Part shown: in pieces, positions 1-12,639 of the stretch
How positions within the stretch are numbered: position 1 is the stretch's first letter
Layout of the letters: every line of letters begins with the position of its first letter
The notes under the pieces: generated by a model
Databases searched by the model: none
What the model saw: the letters and a program-made list of their open reading frames with translations, nothing else
What the model was told of the DNA's origin: nothing
Assembly: GCF_041296385.1 (NCBI RefSeq)
Contig: NC_091017.1
Coordinates: forward strand, 78,421,055 to 78,485,054
Direction: 5' to 3'
Source: Aphelocoma coerulescens
Taxonomy: Eukaryota; Chordata; Aves; Passeriformes; Corvidae
Length of the DNA stretch: 64,000 nt
Program-made: the position numbers and the translations under genes

Positions 1-82
1 GGTGACCATGGTGGTGGTTGGTGGTTGGACTTGATGATCTCAGAGGACTTTTCCAACCTTAATAATTCCATGATTCTGTATT
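1..82 (+). mobile_element. CR1 3' end, cut by the window edge
   Basis: GGACTTGATGATCTCAGAGG followed by a CTTTTCCAACC-type tail and ATTCCATGATTCTG, the standard CR1 3' terminus in plus orientation. Confidence 0.8.
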
Positions 83-130
83 TGTAGTAAAGAGACACAG
101 AGAGATCATCGCTGGCCTGAAGCACGTGGA

Positions 131-835
131 ATTGTGGGATCATGGAATGGTTTGGGTTGGGAGGAATCTTAAAGCCCATCCCATTCCCACCCCATCCATG
201 GGCAGGGACACCTCCCACTATCCCAGCTGGATCCAAACCCCAGTGCACAGCCTGGCCTTGGGCACTGCCAGGGATCCAGGGGCAGCCCCAGCTGCTCTGG
301 CAATTCCAGCCCAGCCCCTCCCCACCCTCCCAGCCAGCAATTCCTTCCCAACATCCCAGCCCAAGCTCCCCTTTCCCACTGGGAAGCCATTCCCTGCCTC
401 CTGGCCCTCCATGCCTTGGCCCCAGTCCCTCTGCAGCTCTCCTGGAGCCCCTTTAGGCCCTGCAAGGGGCTCCCAGCTCTCCCTGGCTCCTTCCCTTCTC
501 CAGGGGAACATTCCCAGCCCTCCCAGGCTGCCTCCAGAGCAGAGGGGCTCCACAATCCTGGAATGGTTTAGGTTGGAAAGGACCTTAAATCCCGTTCAGT
601 CCCACCCATTCCATGGGCAGGGACACCTCCCTCTATCCCAGCTGGATCCAAGCCCCAGTGTCCAGCCTGGCCTTGGGCACTGCCAGGGATCCAGGGGCAG
701 CCCCAGCTGCTCTGGCAATTCCAGCCCAGCCCCTCCCCACCCTCCCAGGAATTCCTTCCCAAGATCCCACCAAAATCTCCTCTTTTTCCGTTTGGAGCCA
801 TTCCCTCTTTTCCCACCTCACGGATCACACTCCAC
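131..835 (-). mobile_element. CR1 dimer copy A
   Basis: Reading the minus strand, a CR1 3' tail (554-835) is joined directly to a second CR1 segment (131-553) at GGATTGTGGAGCCCCTCT. The 3' end is at the left (TCATGGAATGG). The same junction recurs at 12090-12105 and 19650-19665. Confidence 0.8.
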
Positions 836-2062
836 ACAAGCACTCCAGCCTCAGACTGCCATCCAGAGCCTTCAATCCATGGCCCCGCTTGAGTGTCACC
901 CAAATGCCAAGTAACAGGGATGGAAAAACCTTGGGAATCACTGACCCTTGGCTCTAGGTGAGCTCATCCTCACTCAGGAGGCTCCAACAAGCTCAGCCAG
1001 GATCCATGGAATGCAGCATTTTCCTGCTCTGGATTTCTGCAGAGAATCAGTGCCAAAATCCAGCTTTTTCCCTGCCTGTGACTCCAAAGCCTCACCTCCA
1101 GTTCAGCCCACACGGAACCAGAGCAGAACAACCAGTGGCCAACCCCACGTCCCCTCCTCCCTTCCCGGGAGCTCTGGATTCTATTCCCAGCTTCCCTGGG
1201 GAGCAAACAGTCGTGGCCGTCGGATTTGTTTTAGGGTTTGCTGGAATTTCCTGGGGTTGGAGCGAGGTTAACCACAGCCAGCTCTTGTGGCCGTGTCCTC
1301 AGCGTTCCCTATTGTTCCCTGCTAAGGTGGCTGGGCCTGGTTTTCTTGGAAGGCCAGGATGTTGTTTGGCATTCCTGGCTTGGTGCTCCATGGTGACGGA
1401 GAGGAGGAAGGAGAAGCAGCAGCTCTTCCTTTTTTAGGCCTGTGGCTTTGAGAGAGGGCCCAGTGTCACCGAGAGGTCACCCCGAGCTTGCTGAGATGGG
1501 ATTTGGGACAGCAGGGGGCTGGAACCAGCTCCCTGCTTCCATAGGATTCCCTGGAGAGGCTCGGTGAAAAATGTCCGGAATCTCCCACTTCTGCCTCCTT
1601 CCACTGGGGTGTTCCGAAGGGCTTTTCTCCCGAGAAAAGGAGGAGAGGCTCATTCCATAAAAAGCTTTCCCCTGCTGGGACAGGATCAGCCACATTCGTG
1701 CTGTGTCCCGACCTTTTGCTACTGGAAAGAGGAATTTCCTCAGCTCTGCCAAGGGTCCGTCCCTGTCCTGGCTCCCGGCGGTGCTCCCTGGTGGGAGGAC
1801 ACGCTCCGTCCCCAGCCACAGGGACACAAATCCTTCCCAGCTCGGCTCTGTCAGTGCCTGAGAGTGGAAACTGAGCTCATCCTCATGGATGCACCCCGGA
1901 GCCAAGGGCTGGACTCTGATTCATGCCTGGAGGGAAGGGAAGGTGCCAAGCACGGCTCCGTTGGCTCCACCGGGTTGTTCCAAGGAGTCAACAGTGGGAA
2001 CTGTGTGATCCAGTGCATAGGACACCGCACAAGGAATGAGGGAATCTGGCTGCTAAATTCAA
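836..2062. other. No gene seen
   Basis: Moderately GC-rich, unique-looking sequence between CR1 copies. Open frames are short and show no recognisable protein. Confidence 0.6.
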
Positions 2063-2205
2063 TCATGGAATCATGGAATGGTTTGTTGGGAAGGAACCTC
2101 AAATCCCATCCTGTTCCACCCCCTGGATACCTCCCCTGGATACCATCCCAGGTTGCTCCAAGCCCTGTCCAACCTGGCTTTGGGCATCTTTCACACCCTG
2201 CTTTG
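2063..2205 (-). mobile_element. CR1 3' fragment
   Basis: ATCATGGAATCATGGAATGG at the left, then the GGGAAGGAACCTCAAATCCC core and the CCAACCTGGC segment: an inverted CR1 3' UTR. Confidence 0.75.
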
Positions 2206-2664
2206 TGATCCACCATCTCACAGAGCTTTTATTCCTCCTTTCCCACCCTTTTCCCAGGAATGGCTGCCCGAAGTGGAAACCTTGGATGGAGTTACTCATC
2301 CACAGCTTATGGATTGGAGAGGAGGAGACCCTGAAGAAATGAGACCACCTCAGCCCGAGGTTGCTGCCTGACATGGTTTGGAGGAGGTGACGCACACACG
2401 ACCTCCTTGCGCCCTTCCCAGCTCCTTGATGGATCCCTTCCAACTGGACATGTCCAATAATTCCGTGAATTAATTACCAAATTAATTGGGAGAGCCCAGA
2501 ATTGTCAATGTACAGATTAAACCAGACATTCCACAGGGGTTGTCAGCAAAGCCCTTGAGTAGCAAGAGGTACCTGGGTGGCTCCTATTTGACTTTCCAGT
2601 GGTGGAATTCCATCGGAATGGCGGAATTGCACTGAAGCAGGGCTGAAAAACTGGCTGGAAAGGA

Positions 2665-2895
2665 ATTTCATGGAAGCATAGAAAAGTTCGGAAAAGAATT
2701 GAAAGCTCGCCCAGTGCCACCCCTGCCACGGGCAGGGACACCTTCCACTATCCCAGGATGCCCAATGTCCAACCTAGCCTTGGACACTTCCAGGGATCCA
2801 GGGGCAGCCACAGCTTCTCTGGGAATTTCATCCCAGCCCCTTCCCACCCTCTGAGTAAAGCTCTTCCTGACGTCTGATCCAACCTGATTTTAATG
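2665..2895 (-). mobile_element. CR1 3' fragment, diverged
   Basis: Contains CTGCCACGGGCAGGGACACC, a TCCACTATCCCAGG segment and the downstream AGCCACAGCTTCTCTGGG segment of CR1 in minus orientation. It ends where the 489-bp tandem duplication begins. Confidence 0.7.
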
Positions 2896-3790
2896 ATTTT
2901 GATTGGATCCGACTTTCATTTCAATTGTATCCACCTTCCCTCCCCTTCCCCAAAATCCACCATCGCAAGATTCCCTGAAGATCTCAGCACGGTCCTGGCT
3001 GATGGGACAAGGGGCTGGAACTCCTCAGAGCCCTCAGCTCTGCAGCAGCAGGACCCAGGTACCTTCACCTGTTGGGAACAAGTTTTTATGGAATATCGGG
3101 ATGCCAGGCCCAGGAATTTTTGGCCTGGGATGGCTCCATTGTCAGCAGGATCCACGGGACTGGAAAAGAGGCAGTGTCACAATCCTGAGGGCCTGGCCAG
3201 GAAAAGAGGGGACCTTTAAACAAACCAGTGGAAAAAAAGTCAATTCAAAAAGCCAAAATTCCCCCAGGAAATGCCCAGAAACCCCAAAACCAGCCAGGAG
3301 TGGAGGTTGTCTCTCTGAGGGAACACCACCAACCAAACCTCATCTGAAAAAGCCTCTTCCTACCACCAGCTCTAATTTGATTTTAATGATTTTAATTGGA
3401 TCTGACTTTCATTTTAATTGTACCCACCTTCCCTCCCCTTCCCCAAAATCCACCATCACAAGATTCCACGTTCCTGGCTGATGGGACAAGGAGCTTCTGC
3501 AGCAGCAGGACTCAGCTGAAACTCAGGTACCTTCACCTGTTGGGAAGAAGTTTTTATGGAATATTGGAATGCCAGGCACAGGAATTTTTGGCCTGGGACA
3601 GCTCCGTTGTCAGCAGGATCCATGGGACTGGAAAAGAGGGAGTGTCACAATCCTGAGGCCAGTGGAAAAAGGGACACTTCAAAAAGCCAAAACCCCCTCA
3701 GGAAATGCCCAGAGACCCCAAAACCCACCGGGAGCAAAGATTGTCCCTCTTGGAGGACACCACCAACCCAACCCCATTTAAAAACCTTTT
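2887..3790. repeat. Tandem duplication, 489-bp unit, two copies
   Basis: Unit 1 (2887-3375) and unit 2 (3376 to about 3790) share TTTTAATGATTTT, the stretch with CCTTCACCTGTTGGGAA, and GAATGCCAGGCACAGG-type sequence in order. Unit 2 has two internal deletions. Confidence 0.85.
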
Positions 3791-5104
3791 CCCTTTCTCC
3801 TCCCGGGCCCGGCGCTGCTGCGTCCCACTCCTGGGAAGATGCAGGGAAGATTTCTGTGGCTTAGTCAGGCCACGATCCTGGATAAAAATGGCTCTGGAAG
3901 CGAAGCGGATGAGTCACCCGTCCCAAAGTCCAGGAGTCGTCAGGCCTGGCCCCGTAATGAGCTGTTGACACCACTGGGAAATGACTGTGAGCAAGAGCAG
4001 CCTCTTGTCTCTGCCTCGAGCACCCTTGACCTTGCTTTGGGATGTCACAAGTGGGACACATGAATCCAATTATTTTCCCCTAAAATTGCCCTTCAAGGGC
4101 CTCATTCTGCTGTCAGCCCTCAGCCTCGGCCCAGCTTCCAAAAAAAACCCGGGATGAGCCCCGCGAAACGTCCCCCAGCAGCAGCAGCAGGGCAGCTCGT
4201 TATCCCTGGGGTTAATTATGAACTCCTGGGATGCTCCAGGAGAAGCCAGGGAAGCTGGGACACAGACGGAGGGGACCCCGTGTGTGAGGGGATGTTGGGC
4301 TCAGCACCACCTCGTGGGGGGTGGAGCTGCTCCAAGGATTTTTGGGGGAGGGAACACCCCACGGATTCCTCCTGCAGGAAGAGGAAGGGAATAAAGAAGG
4401 GGGAAGGAGGGATGGGAAAAGCACCGAATTCCAGTGCTGCCGGAAGGATGAGGAAGGAACCGGAGGAGGCACCTCCTGTTCGAACCCAGCAGCAGAAGCT
4501 GCCACAATCTCATGGAAAACTGGGAAAAAAGGACTTCCCTGTTTTATTGCCTTCCCCTACAAAGCCTTTCCCCTGCCTGCTCCCAGAACATTCCCATCTG
4601 TCCCAGTCTGCTCCAGTTTTGCCCTCTGGAGCAGCTTTGGGTGCTCCAAGTGCTGCCTCCAGCCAGGGCTGGAAACCATCCTCGATTTTGGGCAGGGAAG
4701 CAGGGCTGGAGCACCCTGGGCCAGGCTGGGAAGGAACCTGGCTGAACATCAGGAATTTGGGCCAAGGAGGTCAAGGCAGGGCTCGACTTGAGCTCCAGAC
4801 AAGTTGAGTGTCCAAAACTTCCTGGGCAGCTCAGCTCTCGGGCTGGGAATTTGTTGGGAAGAGCAGCTGAGCCCCATGAAGGTGCAGCTCCATCAGGAAG
4901 GAGGAAAGTCCCGGCAAGGAGCTTCCAGCTCTCCCAGTCCCGGTGTGCTGAGGTCTGGATGTTCCATTCCTGCTTCTCCCTCTCTCCAAAGCTTTGCTTT
5001 CCATGGCAAATGTGCCGGGAGGATAAATTTAGCCCTGAGCTGTCCAGGAACATCCAGAGCTTTGCTGGGATTTGCCACTGGGATATTCACACATCACCTG
5101 AGCT
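3791..5104. other. No gene seen
   Basis: Unique-looking flank. The frames of up to 217 residues show low-complexity Pro/Ser/Gly composition and no family resemblance. Confidence 0.6.
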
Positions 5105-5605
5105 TTTTCCAGTTCCAGCAGCTCATTCCCAGTTCCAAAGTCCCCATTTTCCGGTTCCAACAGCTCATTCCCAATTCCAAACTCCTCATTTTCCAGTTCC
5201 AAGTCTCATTCCCAGTTCCAAACTCATTTTCTGCTTCCAGCACCTCAAACCCAGCTCCAAACTCCCCATTTTCCAGTTCCAACAGCTCAAACCTGTTCCA
5301 AACCCTCCATTTTCCAGTTGCAGTGGCTCATGCCCAGTTCCAAACTCCTCATTTCCTGGTTCCAAGTCTCATGCCCAGTTCCAAACTCCTAATTTCCCAG
5401 TTCCGGCATCTCAAACCCATTCCCAACTCCCCATTTTCCAGTTGCAATGTCTCAAACCCATTCCAAACCTCTCCTTTTCCAGTTCCAACAGCTCATTCCC
5501 AGTTCCAAAGTCCCCATTTTCTGGTTCCAACAGCTCAAACCCATTCCAAACCCCCCATTTCCCAGTTCCAAACCCCTCATTTCCCAGTTCCAAACTCCTC
5601 GTTTC
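5105..5605. repeat. Degenerate minisatellite of CAGTTCCAA-type units
   Basis: Repeated TTCCAGTTCCAACAGCTCA and TTCCAAACTCC(T/C)CATTTT words over 500 bases, with an overall period of roughly 40 bases. Open frames across it are artefacts. Confidence 0.85.
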
Positions 5606-5800
5606 CTGCCCTGTGCCAGAGATGTGGCCAAGCTGTGCCACGGCCAAGCAAGGGACAATTCCTTGTCACCCAGGAGCCACAAGTGACATCAGCAGGACAT
5701 CGCTGACCCCTGGATGCCACCACCCCCAGGGACCATATTCAGGCACCATTTCCACACAAGAAAAGGGGAAAAATGGGAAAATAAATAATGGAAAAGAGGA

Positions 5801-5823
5801 AAAAAAAAAAAAAAAAAAAAAAA
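5801..5823. repeat. Poly(A) run
   Basis: A run of about 23 A followed by GGGGGAAAAAA. No adjacent retrotransposon body is recognised. Confidence 0.9.
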
Positions 5824-6584
5824 GGGGGAAAAAAGCGGGTAGGGACAGGAAAATAAAAAGTTCTGGAGTGTGAACTGACAGTGACCTGTCAGAAAAATGC
5901 TGCATCCAAACTTTCCCATCGAGCCCTGGAAATTTGTTCCTTATTAAAGAAAGAGGGGGGTGCATCCAGTTCAAAGGAGAAGCTGGGGCAGGGAAGAATT
6001 CCGTGGCTGCTCCTGTGGTGGATTTTTTTTTCCCTTCGCTTCCTCCCCTTCCCCGCTCCTTTCCTTTCCAACCCCAATTCGCCCTGAATCTCCCAATTCC
6101 TGTCCAGTGAAAAAAACAAAACCCCAGAAAAAAAAAGGAGAAAAGTCACAGAGGAGGGAGGGAAATCTCCAATTTGTGGGAACTGCTGGTGTTGAAGTGG
6201 GAATGCAGGGAGGGGTTTGGATTTTCCCAGGCTTGGAGCTCGGAATTCTATTTTTACAGAGCACAGGGGAAAGGGGGGGAGAGGGATTAAAGCAGTGTAA
6301 AAGCAGGAAATAAATGGAAATGTCACAGAATTCAGGAGCTGTTATTATTATTTATTATTTGAATCCTATTTATTCTTTCGGGGGATCCACAGTAGCTGGA
6401 GCACTGGGATAAAAATAGAAGGGAAAAAAAAAACCCTCCAAAGGAATTCTGGGACACTGACGGGGTTTTCTGGTGTTTTGCCTCAAGGAGTTGGAAAGTG
6501 TAGTGGGAGGATAAAGAATGGACAAAATCATCCTGGAATTCTGCAGGGAATATCCTGGGCACGGCCCACCTGAGCTGGACCTTC

Positions 6585-6720
6585 ACGGAATCATGGAATG
6601 GAACCGGCAAAGCTGGAAAAGGCCTCCAACGAGATCAAACCCAACCTTTGGTCCCACACCACCTTAATCAATTAAACCACAGCAATGAGTACCACGTGCA
6701 GGCCTTATTAAAGGAACCTG
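6585..6720 (-). mobile_element. CR1 3' fragment, older subfamily
   Basis: CGGAATCATGGAATGG then a GGAAAAGGCCTCCAA-type core, as in CR1 subfamilies with the AAAAGACCTC wording. Minus orientation; diverged. Confidence 0.6.
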
Positions 6721-7514
6721 GAGTCCTGGAAATTTCCTGGAGTGCCCAGAAAATCCCTGGATTTACCATAGATGCCCAAAGGAAGAGAGATGTTCATGGG
6801 AATGCTGCAAATTCTCCCAAAATAAAACCTCTCTGTGGAGGGAATTTGGGCTTCAGGAGACACTTGAAGTGCACCACGTTCTCCTGGAGAGCCCAAAGAC
6901 AAATCCGTGGCTCAAATCTTCCTCTGGGAAGCAGGATGGGCTGGGATAGGGCCAGAATCCCTCCCTAAATCCATGATCAGGGTTGATCCAGCTATTACAG
7001 CTAAATCCTCACCTTGTGTGCAGGCCCAGCCAGAAGGAGTTGCTGAAGGAAGACCTAAAACCTGGAAAAGCACGGAGATTTCCCCATCTCCAGCCCTCTG
7101 CTCACATGACCACACCAAACCACCTCCCTGGACTCTATCCGGGTCCATTTTATAATTCCTGACGCACACTCCTCATGCCAGAAGGAATTTCCTGACTCCC
7201 ACAGCTCCTCTTCCTCAGAAATTCACTTATGGCCCCTTTATCCCAAATCAAAGACTCCAGAGTGACTCTGTGCCCTGCAAAAATATCCTGGAAAAGCCAA
7301 ATAAATGGCAGGGAAGCATGGCAGGAAGAGAAGTTATCTGGGATACAGTTTTCCCTTTCTTTCCAGGAAAAATGGAAAAAAACTTCCAATTTTTGGTCTT
7401 CAGCTGGATGAGAAGGTCAGCGTTGGATCCTTTCTTTATCCTCATCTCTATGACGTGGGAATTTTCCTCCTTCATCCCAAAACAGGGCCAGGCTCAGATA
7501 AACACCTGATCCTG

Positions 7515-7772
7515 ATGTTCATGGAATGGTTTGGGTGGGAAAGAACTAGAAAATCCCACCCCACCCATGGGCAGGGACAGCTCCCACCATCCCAGCTGGA
7601 TCCAAGCCCCAGTGTCCAACCTGCCCTTGGGCACTGCCAGGGATCCAGGGGCAGCCCCAGCTGCTCTGGCAATTCCAGCCCAGCCCCTCCCCACCCTCCC
7701 AGGGAACAATTCCTTCCCAATATCCCATCTAAATCCACCGTCTTTGATCTTGGAGCCATTCCCACTTGTCCT
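7515..7772 (-). mobile_element. CR1 3' fragment
   Basis: Starts TTCATGGAATGG and continues through CATGGGCAGGGACAGCTCCC and the CCCAGCTGCTCTGGCAATTC segment shared with the dimer copies. Confidence 0.8.
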
Positions 7773-9465
7773 ATCACTCCGTGCCCACGGATGTGTCTCT
7801 GCCAGGAAGAAGCGAACTTTCCTTGGAAGAGCTGAAGAAAAATCCCACTTTTTCACTCCTTGCTCCTGCCAGATTATCCAGGAGTCCCACGGGAGCTCAA
7901 ATCCATCTGCTCCACTCCAGTGGGTGGGAGAGGAACAACACAGGCTTGGATCCAGCCCATGGAATGGGGTCTCCATCTGGGAGAGCTCCCAGGATTTTTG
8001 CTCTTGGCAGCACCAGCTCCCACAGGGAGCCGATGTTATCCCACTTCCTTCTGTCTCCCAGCTGGATCCTCGGAGGAAAGGGGAATTCAGGATGTGCTGG
8101 GTTGGCTGGGCTGGAGTAAATATTCCTCCCAGGAGCTGGAATGGGGCTGTGTTTGGGATTTGGGCTGGATTTGATGTTGGGAACACAGAGATGGTTCCAT
8201 TATTTTTGGGAAGTGTTTGCCCAGATCCAAGTTCTTTCCTGTTCCTCATCCCAGTGAGGAAGCCAGAAATGCATCAGGAGTTGGGAAGGGCTACAGCCAT
8301 GACCACAGGGCTATTCCAGAATTTGGGAACCACCCTTAGTGGATAAAACTGGGCAAAAAAGAAGGAATACAGGGACATTCCAAGTGATGCCGTTTTGTCT
8401 TCCCAGGTCGTCATTCCTGGGATGGAGCCTGGTTTTCCCAGGGATGGGCAAACACCTGCCTGGGATGCAAAGTGGGGAATGAATTCCTTGCTTTCCTTCT
8501 TTTTCATGTGGAATGTCCTTTCTCTGTTAATCTTTATATCAACCCATGACTTTTCCCATTTTTGCCTCCTGATCCTCTCCCCATTCCAATGCGGATGAAT
8601 TCCCAGTGGAGGTTAAAGCACTCCACAGCTCTTTCCCACTGGCACGGAGCTCATTTTCATCCCAGCTTTCCTTCCTTCATCCTGCTCCCTCAGCATTTCC
8701 CAAATTCCCACTGTCTGGACCCAGGAGCCAATTCCTCAGAGGCAGGAGGAGATGGGAATAAAGATGGGATGTGCACAAAGGAGAAATTCCTTGCTGAGTC
8801 AAGGCCTGGGCAGCAAAATTAAATAGGAATAAAAAAAGCGGATTTTTTTTTTAGGAAATTGTTTGTCTCCCTATTTTTAGGAGAGGCCGTTGTTTCCCTA
8901 TTTTTAAACCAGGCTGGAGGAGCGAAATGAGAGGTTTTGTTCTAAATCTGAAGAGGAATTTTCAGATGGGTTGAGCTACGAAAAAGCTGCAGTTTTGGGA
9001 CAAAGCTCTTTCGGCCACAGGAGCTTTACCATCATTTAAAAGCCATTCCTCGCTCGGAATTTGTATGAAGGAAACTCAGGATTGCTCCAGAAACAGGGAA
9101 TTTGTTCATCTGGTCAAGGCTTCAAGCCTCTGTCCACTCACAGCGGTGTGGGGGGATCGTGGAATATCCTTATGGGAAGGGCTCCATGAAGATCATGGAT
9201 CCAAATTCTTCCCTTCACAGGCACCCCAACAATCCCACCCTGTACATCCCTGGGAGCGTTGTCCGAACACTCCTGGAGCTCTGGCAGCCTTGGGAATCTG
9301 CTCATTCCACGGGGAGCATAAAGGGTTTGGAAAGTTCGGGAAAGGAGCAATTCAGGCTCTCCAGAGCCATCATCACCCTCGGCCCCTTGGTGCTTCATTT
9401 ATCCACGTGGAAAACAAGGATTTGGAGTGGCACGGGATTGTTTGGATGTGCTGACAACCTGTTTG

Positions 9466-9640
9466 TCATGGAATCATGGGAAGGGATGACCTCAAAGCTT
9501 TCCACGGGCAGGGACACCTCCCACTATCCCAGGTGGTTCCAAGCCCCTCCCAACCTGGCCTTGGACACTTCTAGAGCTGGGAATCCACAACTTCTCTTCC
9601 TAACTTCATTCTTCCTGCTTTTTAAGGAAATCTTGGAGAA
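9466..9640 (-). mobile_element. CR1 3' fragment
   Basis: TCATGGAATCATGGGAAGGG, then CACGGGCAGGGACACCTCCC and a CTTGGACACTTC segment: inverted CR1 3' UTR. Confidence 0.75.
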
Positions 9641-10647
9641 GGTTTTTTCTGCCCTGGATTAGCAAAAACTTAAAAATAGCCAAAGAAAACGAGGAGAGCA
9701 CCGGCCTTGGCTCGGGACAGATGGCACAGAAAGAAATTTCCTTTGTTTTTAGGCAGTAAAAGGATCCGGAGGGAAATGGAAAAGGGAGTCTGGGATTTTT
9801 CTCCATCAGGACAGGGCCAGGCTGTGGGACTTGATAGGGAATTTTTGGGTTCTTTTATCCCTGCTTTTCCTGGGGCCAACCCTTCCTCTTCATCTCCCAG
9901 TATCTCTCTGTGACATTAACAAAAATAACCCGGCAGGACATCGCTCCTTGGCTGCTCCCAGTGTCTGAATTGCACGGAATATTTGGATGACATGAGCCAG
10001 GTCTCACGGGGAACACCAAACCCCAGTTTCCACACCCTAAAAAAAGAGGGATTTTCCCATAAATAACGTTTCTACTGTCAAGCTCCTCCTCAAGCTGAGG
10101 TTCCAGGGGATTTGACGTGCTCCTGGTCACCTCGGCAGCGCTGGAATTCTTGGAGAGAAGTCCAAGTGGGACAAAATGAAGTAGCTGGAAGGATGGACAT
10201 ATGAGGAAAAACGCTGAAGGAGCTAAATATGGATAGTTTGGCTGGAAAACAGGGAAGGAGGACAACTGTCTGCGGATGGACAGAAATATCCGGGAGAGGG
10301 AGGAATTGTTTGGGTCAGACCGACAGGGGAATAACCAGGAATCACGAGATGGGATTAAGGAATGGAAAATGAGCACTGGCCATCAGGGGAAACATTCCTA
10401 GCAGTGAGACCCAAACTCTTGGATTGGGGAATATCCGCCCTCCCCTGGGGCTGGGGTGGGAATCCTGCTCTTGGAGGCGTTTAAAAATGGCCTGGAGGGC
10501 TCTTGGGAATGATCCTTGGGGTAGGGATGGATTGGATCCGGGCAGGGTGTTCCCTGCAGGAAGCACAACATGATGCCGAGCTCACCCGGACCATGGGAAG
10601 GGGCTCAGGGAGCACAGGCTGCCCAAATCTGGGAAAATCCAGGCATG

Positions 10648-10835
10648 GATTCATGGAATCACAGAACGGGTTGGGTTAGAAGGAAATCTAAGGATCACCT
10701 CATTCCATGAGGGACACCTCCCACTATCCCAGGTTTCTCCAAGTCCCATCCAACCTGGCCTTGGACGCTTCCCAGGGATGGTGAATCTGCAACTTCTCTG
10801 GGATACTCCATGCTGGGAGTAGCTCCACCATGAGG
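10648..10835 (-). mobile_element. CR1 3' fragment
   Basis: GATTCATGGAATCACAGAAC at the left end, then GGGTTGGGTTAGAAGG and the TCCCACTATCCCAGG and GCAACTTCTCTGGG segments. Confidence 0.75.
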
Positions 10836-11314
10836 GTGTGGAAAATGAGTTGCTCCCCTTCTTCCTTCCCTCCAAGGCACCTGGAAATAAGGGAATATTC
10901 AGATACAAAGCTGGGAATTTGGGGAAACAGTGATAGCAATTTTCACCACCCGGATTTTTCTTTGCCCAGTTTGGACACCTCCTGCCCATCTCTTTGGGAT
11001 TTCCCACCCACAACTTCCATCCCATGTTCCCATCCAGGAGGGCACCACAGCAGGATCAAACTCCAACCAAATACAGAAAAAAATTAATGAAAAGAGGATT
11101 TTTTCCAGGTCTTTCAGTCCATTTTTCTCCCTCCTGGGACCATTTCCACCCCTCACCAGGACCAGCCTTCTCCTCCTGTCCCACACAAACATCTCGCTCC
11201 TGGATTTGGATCCCAACGTTTTGTCTGCAGCGGCTCCAGGAGCAGGTTCTCCTCCTCTTTTCCCCAGTCCCCTTTTCCATACTCCCAGTCTCCCAGCAAA
11301 TCCCTCTGCACTCA

Positions 11315-11440
11315 TCTCCTCTCCAGACTAAACAATCCCAACTCTTTCCGTCCTTCCGTGGAGGTCATGTTTGCCGGACCTCTGATTGTTCCTGCTGCTC
11401 TCCCCTGGACCTCTTCCAACTGGCCTTGGTGTCCCTTGGA
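11315..11440 (-). mobile_element. CR1 internal fragment
   Basis: CTCCAGACTAAACAATCCCA and a CCCCTGGACCTCTTCCAAC segment match the stretch at the end of CR1 ORF2 (minus orientation). The copy lacks the 3' tail. Confidence 0.55.
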
Positions 11441-11804
11441 ATGCCTTGTCCCGGACACTTGGGCTCCAGCTGAAGCCTTTTGGGACTCCTCAGCTCGGAG
11501 ATCTCAGCTCGGCCCATCACAGAGGGAGATTAAAGTTCCTAAGTCTGGATCTGGTTCCGAGTCCGCGTTTCCTCCGTGCTTGGGATGGCTCTGCTGTTCC
11601 CACCAGGGACAGTGGGGAATGCAAATATCCCAAATGCGGCAAGAGTTGAGAGCCAGCCCCGGACACATGAAAAAGATGGAACAGAAACTCTTCCCAGAGG
11701 TCCTCAAAACCCAGCACACCTGGGGACTTCCCAGCTCCACGGGCAGCATTTGAAATGGGATGAAGGGAATCCTGCTGTACTCAAATATCTCCCGTTTTAC
11801 CTGG

Positions 11805-12494
11805 GCAGGCAGGGATAGAACAAAGGGAAATGAGTTTAAACTAAAAGAGGAGAGATTTAGATGGGATTTGGGAAGAAATTCCTACCTGTGAGGGTGGGGA
11901 GGGGCTGGGCTGGAATTGCCAGAGCAGCTGGGGCTGCCCCTGGATCCCTGGCAGTGCCCAAGGCCAGGCTGGACATTGGGGCTTGGATCCACCTGGGATA
12001 GTGGGAGGTGTCCCTGCCCATAGAATGGGGTGGGAATGGGATGGGATTTAAGGTCCCTTTCCAAGCTAAAGCATTCCAGGATTCTGGAGCCCCTCTGCTC
12101 TGGATCAGGCTGGAAGAGCTGGGAATGTTCCCCTGGAGAAGGGAAGGAGCCAGGGAGAGCTGGGAGCCCCTTGCAGGGCCTAAAGGGGCTCCAGGAGAGC
12201 TGCAGAGGGACTGGGGCCAAGGGCTGGAGGGCCAGGAGGCAGGGAATGGCTTCCCAGTGGGAAAGGGGAGCTTGGGCTGGGATGTTGGGAAGGAATTGCT
12301 GGCTGGGAGGGTGGGGAGGGGCTGGGCTGGAATTGCCAGAGCAGCTGGGGCTGCCCCTGGATCCCTGGCAGTGCCCAAGGCCAGGCTGGACATTGGGGCT
12401 TGGAGCAGCCGGGATAGTGGGAGCTGTCCCTGCCCATGGATGGGGTGGCACTGGATGGTCCCTTCCATCCCAAACCATTCCGTGATTTTATGGT
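11805..12494 (+). mobile_element. CR1 dimer copy B
   Basis: Plus orientation. A first CR1 3' part (11805 to about 12092) ends with GCATTCCAGGATTCT, and a second CR1 segment follows at once (GGAGCCCCTCTGCTCTGG) and runs to the terminal CATTCCGTGATTTTATG. Same junction as copies A and C. Confidence 0.8.
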
Positions 12495-12639
12495 GTTCCC
12501 AAACTCCTCGTTTTGCTGCCAGGCTCTGCAGCTGCAGCTCCATCTGCAAGCTGGGAAAAGAAGTCCAAAATCCAATCAATCCAACTCCAAAGATGTTCCC
12601 ACTTCCCTTCAAGCGCAAGATTTTTCCTTCCTCAAAGAA

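Larger units (their letters stand above)
7773..11314. other. No gene seen apart from two CR1 copies
   Basis: Non-coding flank. Only the CR1 fragments at 9466 and 10648 are recognised. Confidence 0.6.

Noticed and set aside
131..914. Recurrent Pro/Ser-rich frames (for example PGAAPAALAIPAQPLPTLP)
   Set aside because: The same peptide recurs at every CR1 copy on both strands; it is a translation of the CR1 3' UTR, not a protein.
4788..5873. 361-residue plus-strand frame rich in FQFQ and SSKL words
   Set aside because: Translation of the degenerate minisatellite at 5105-5605 and the poly(A) run.
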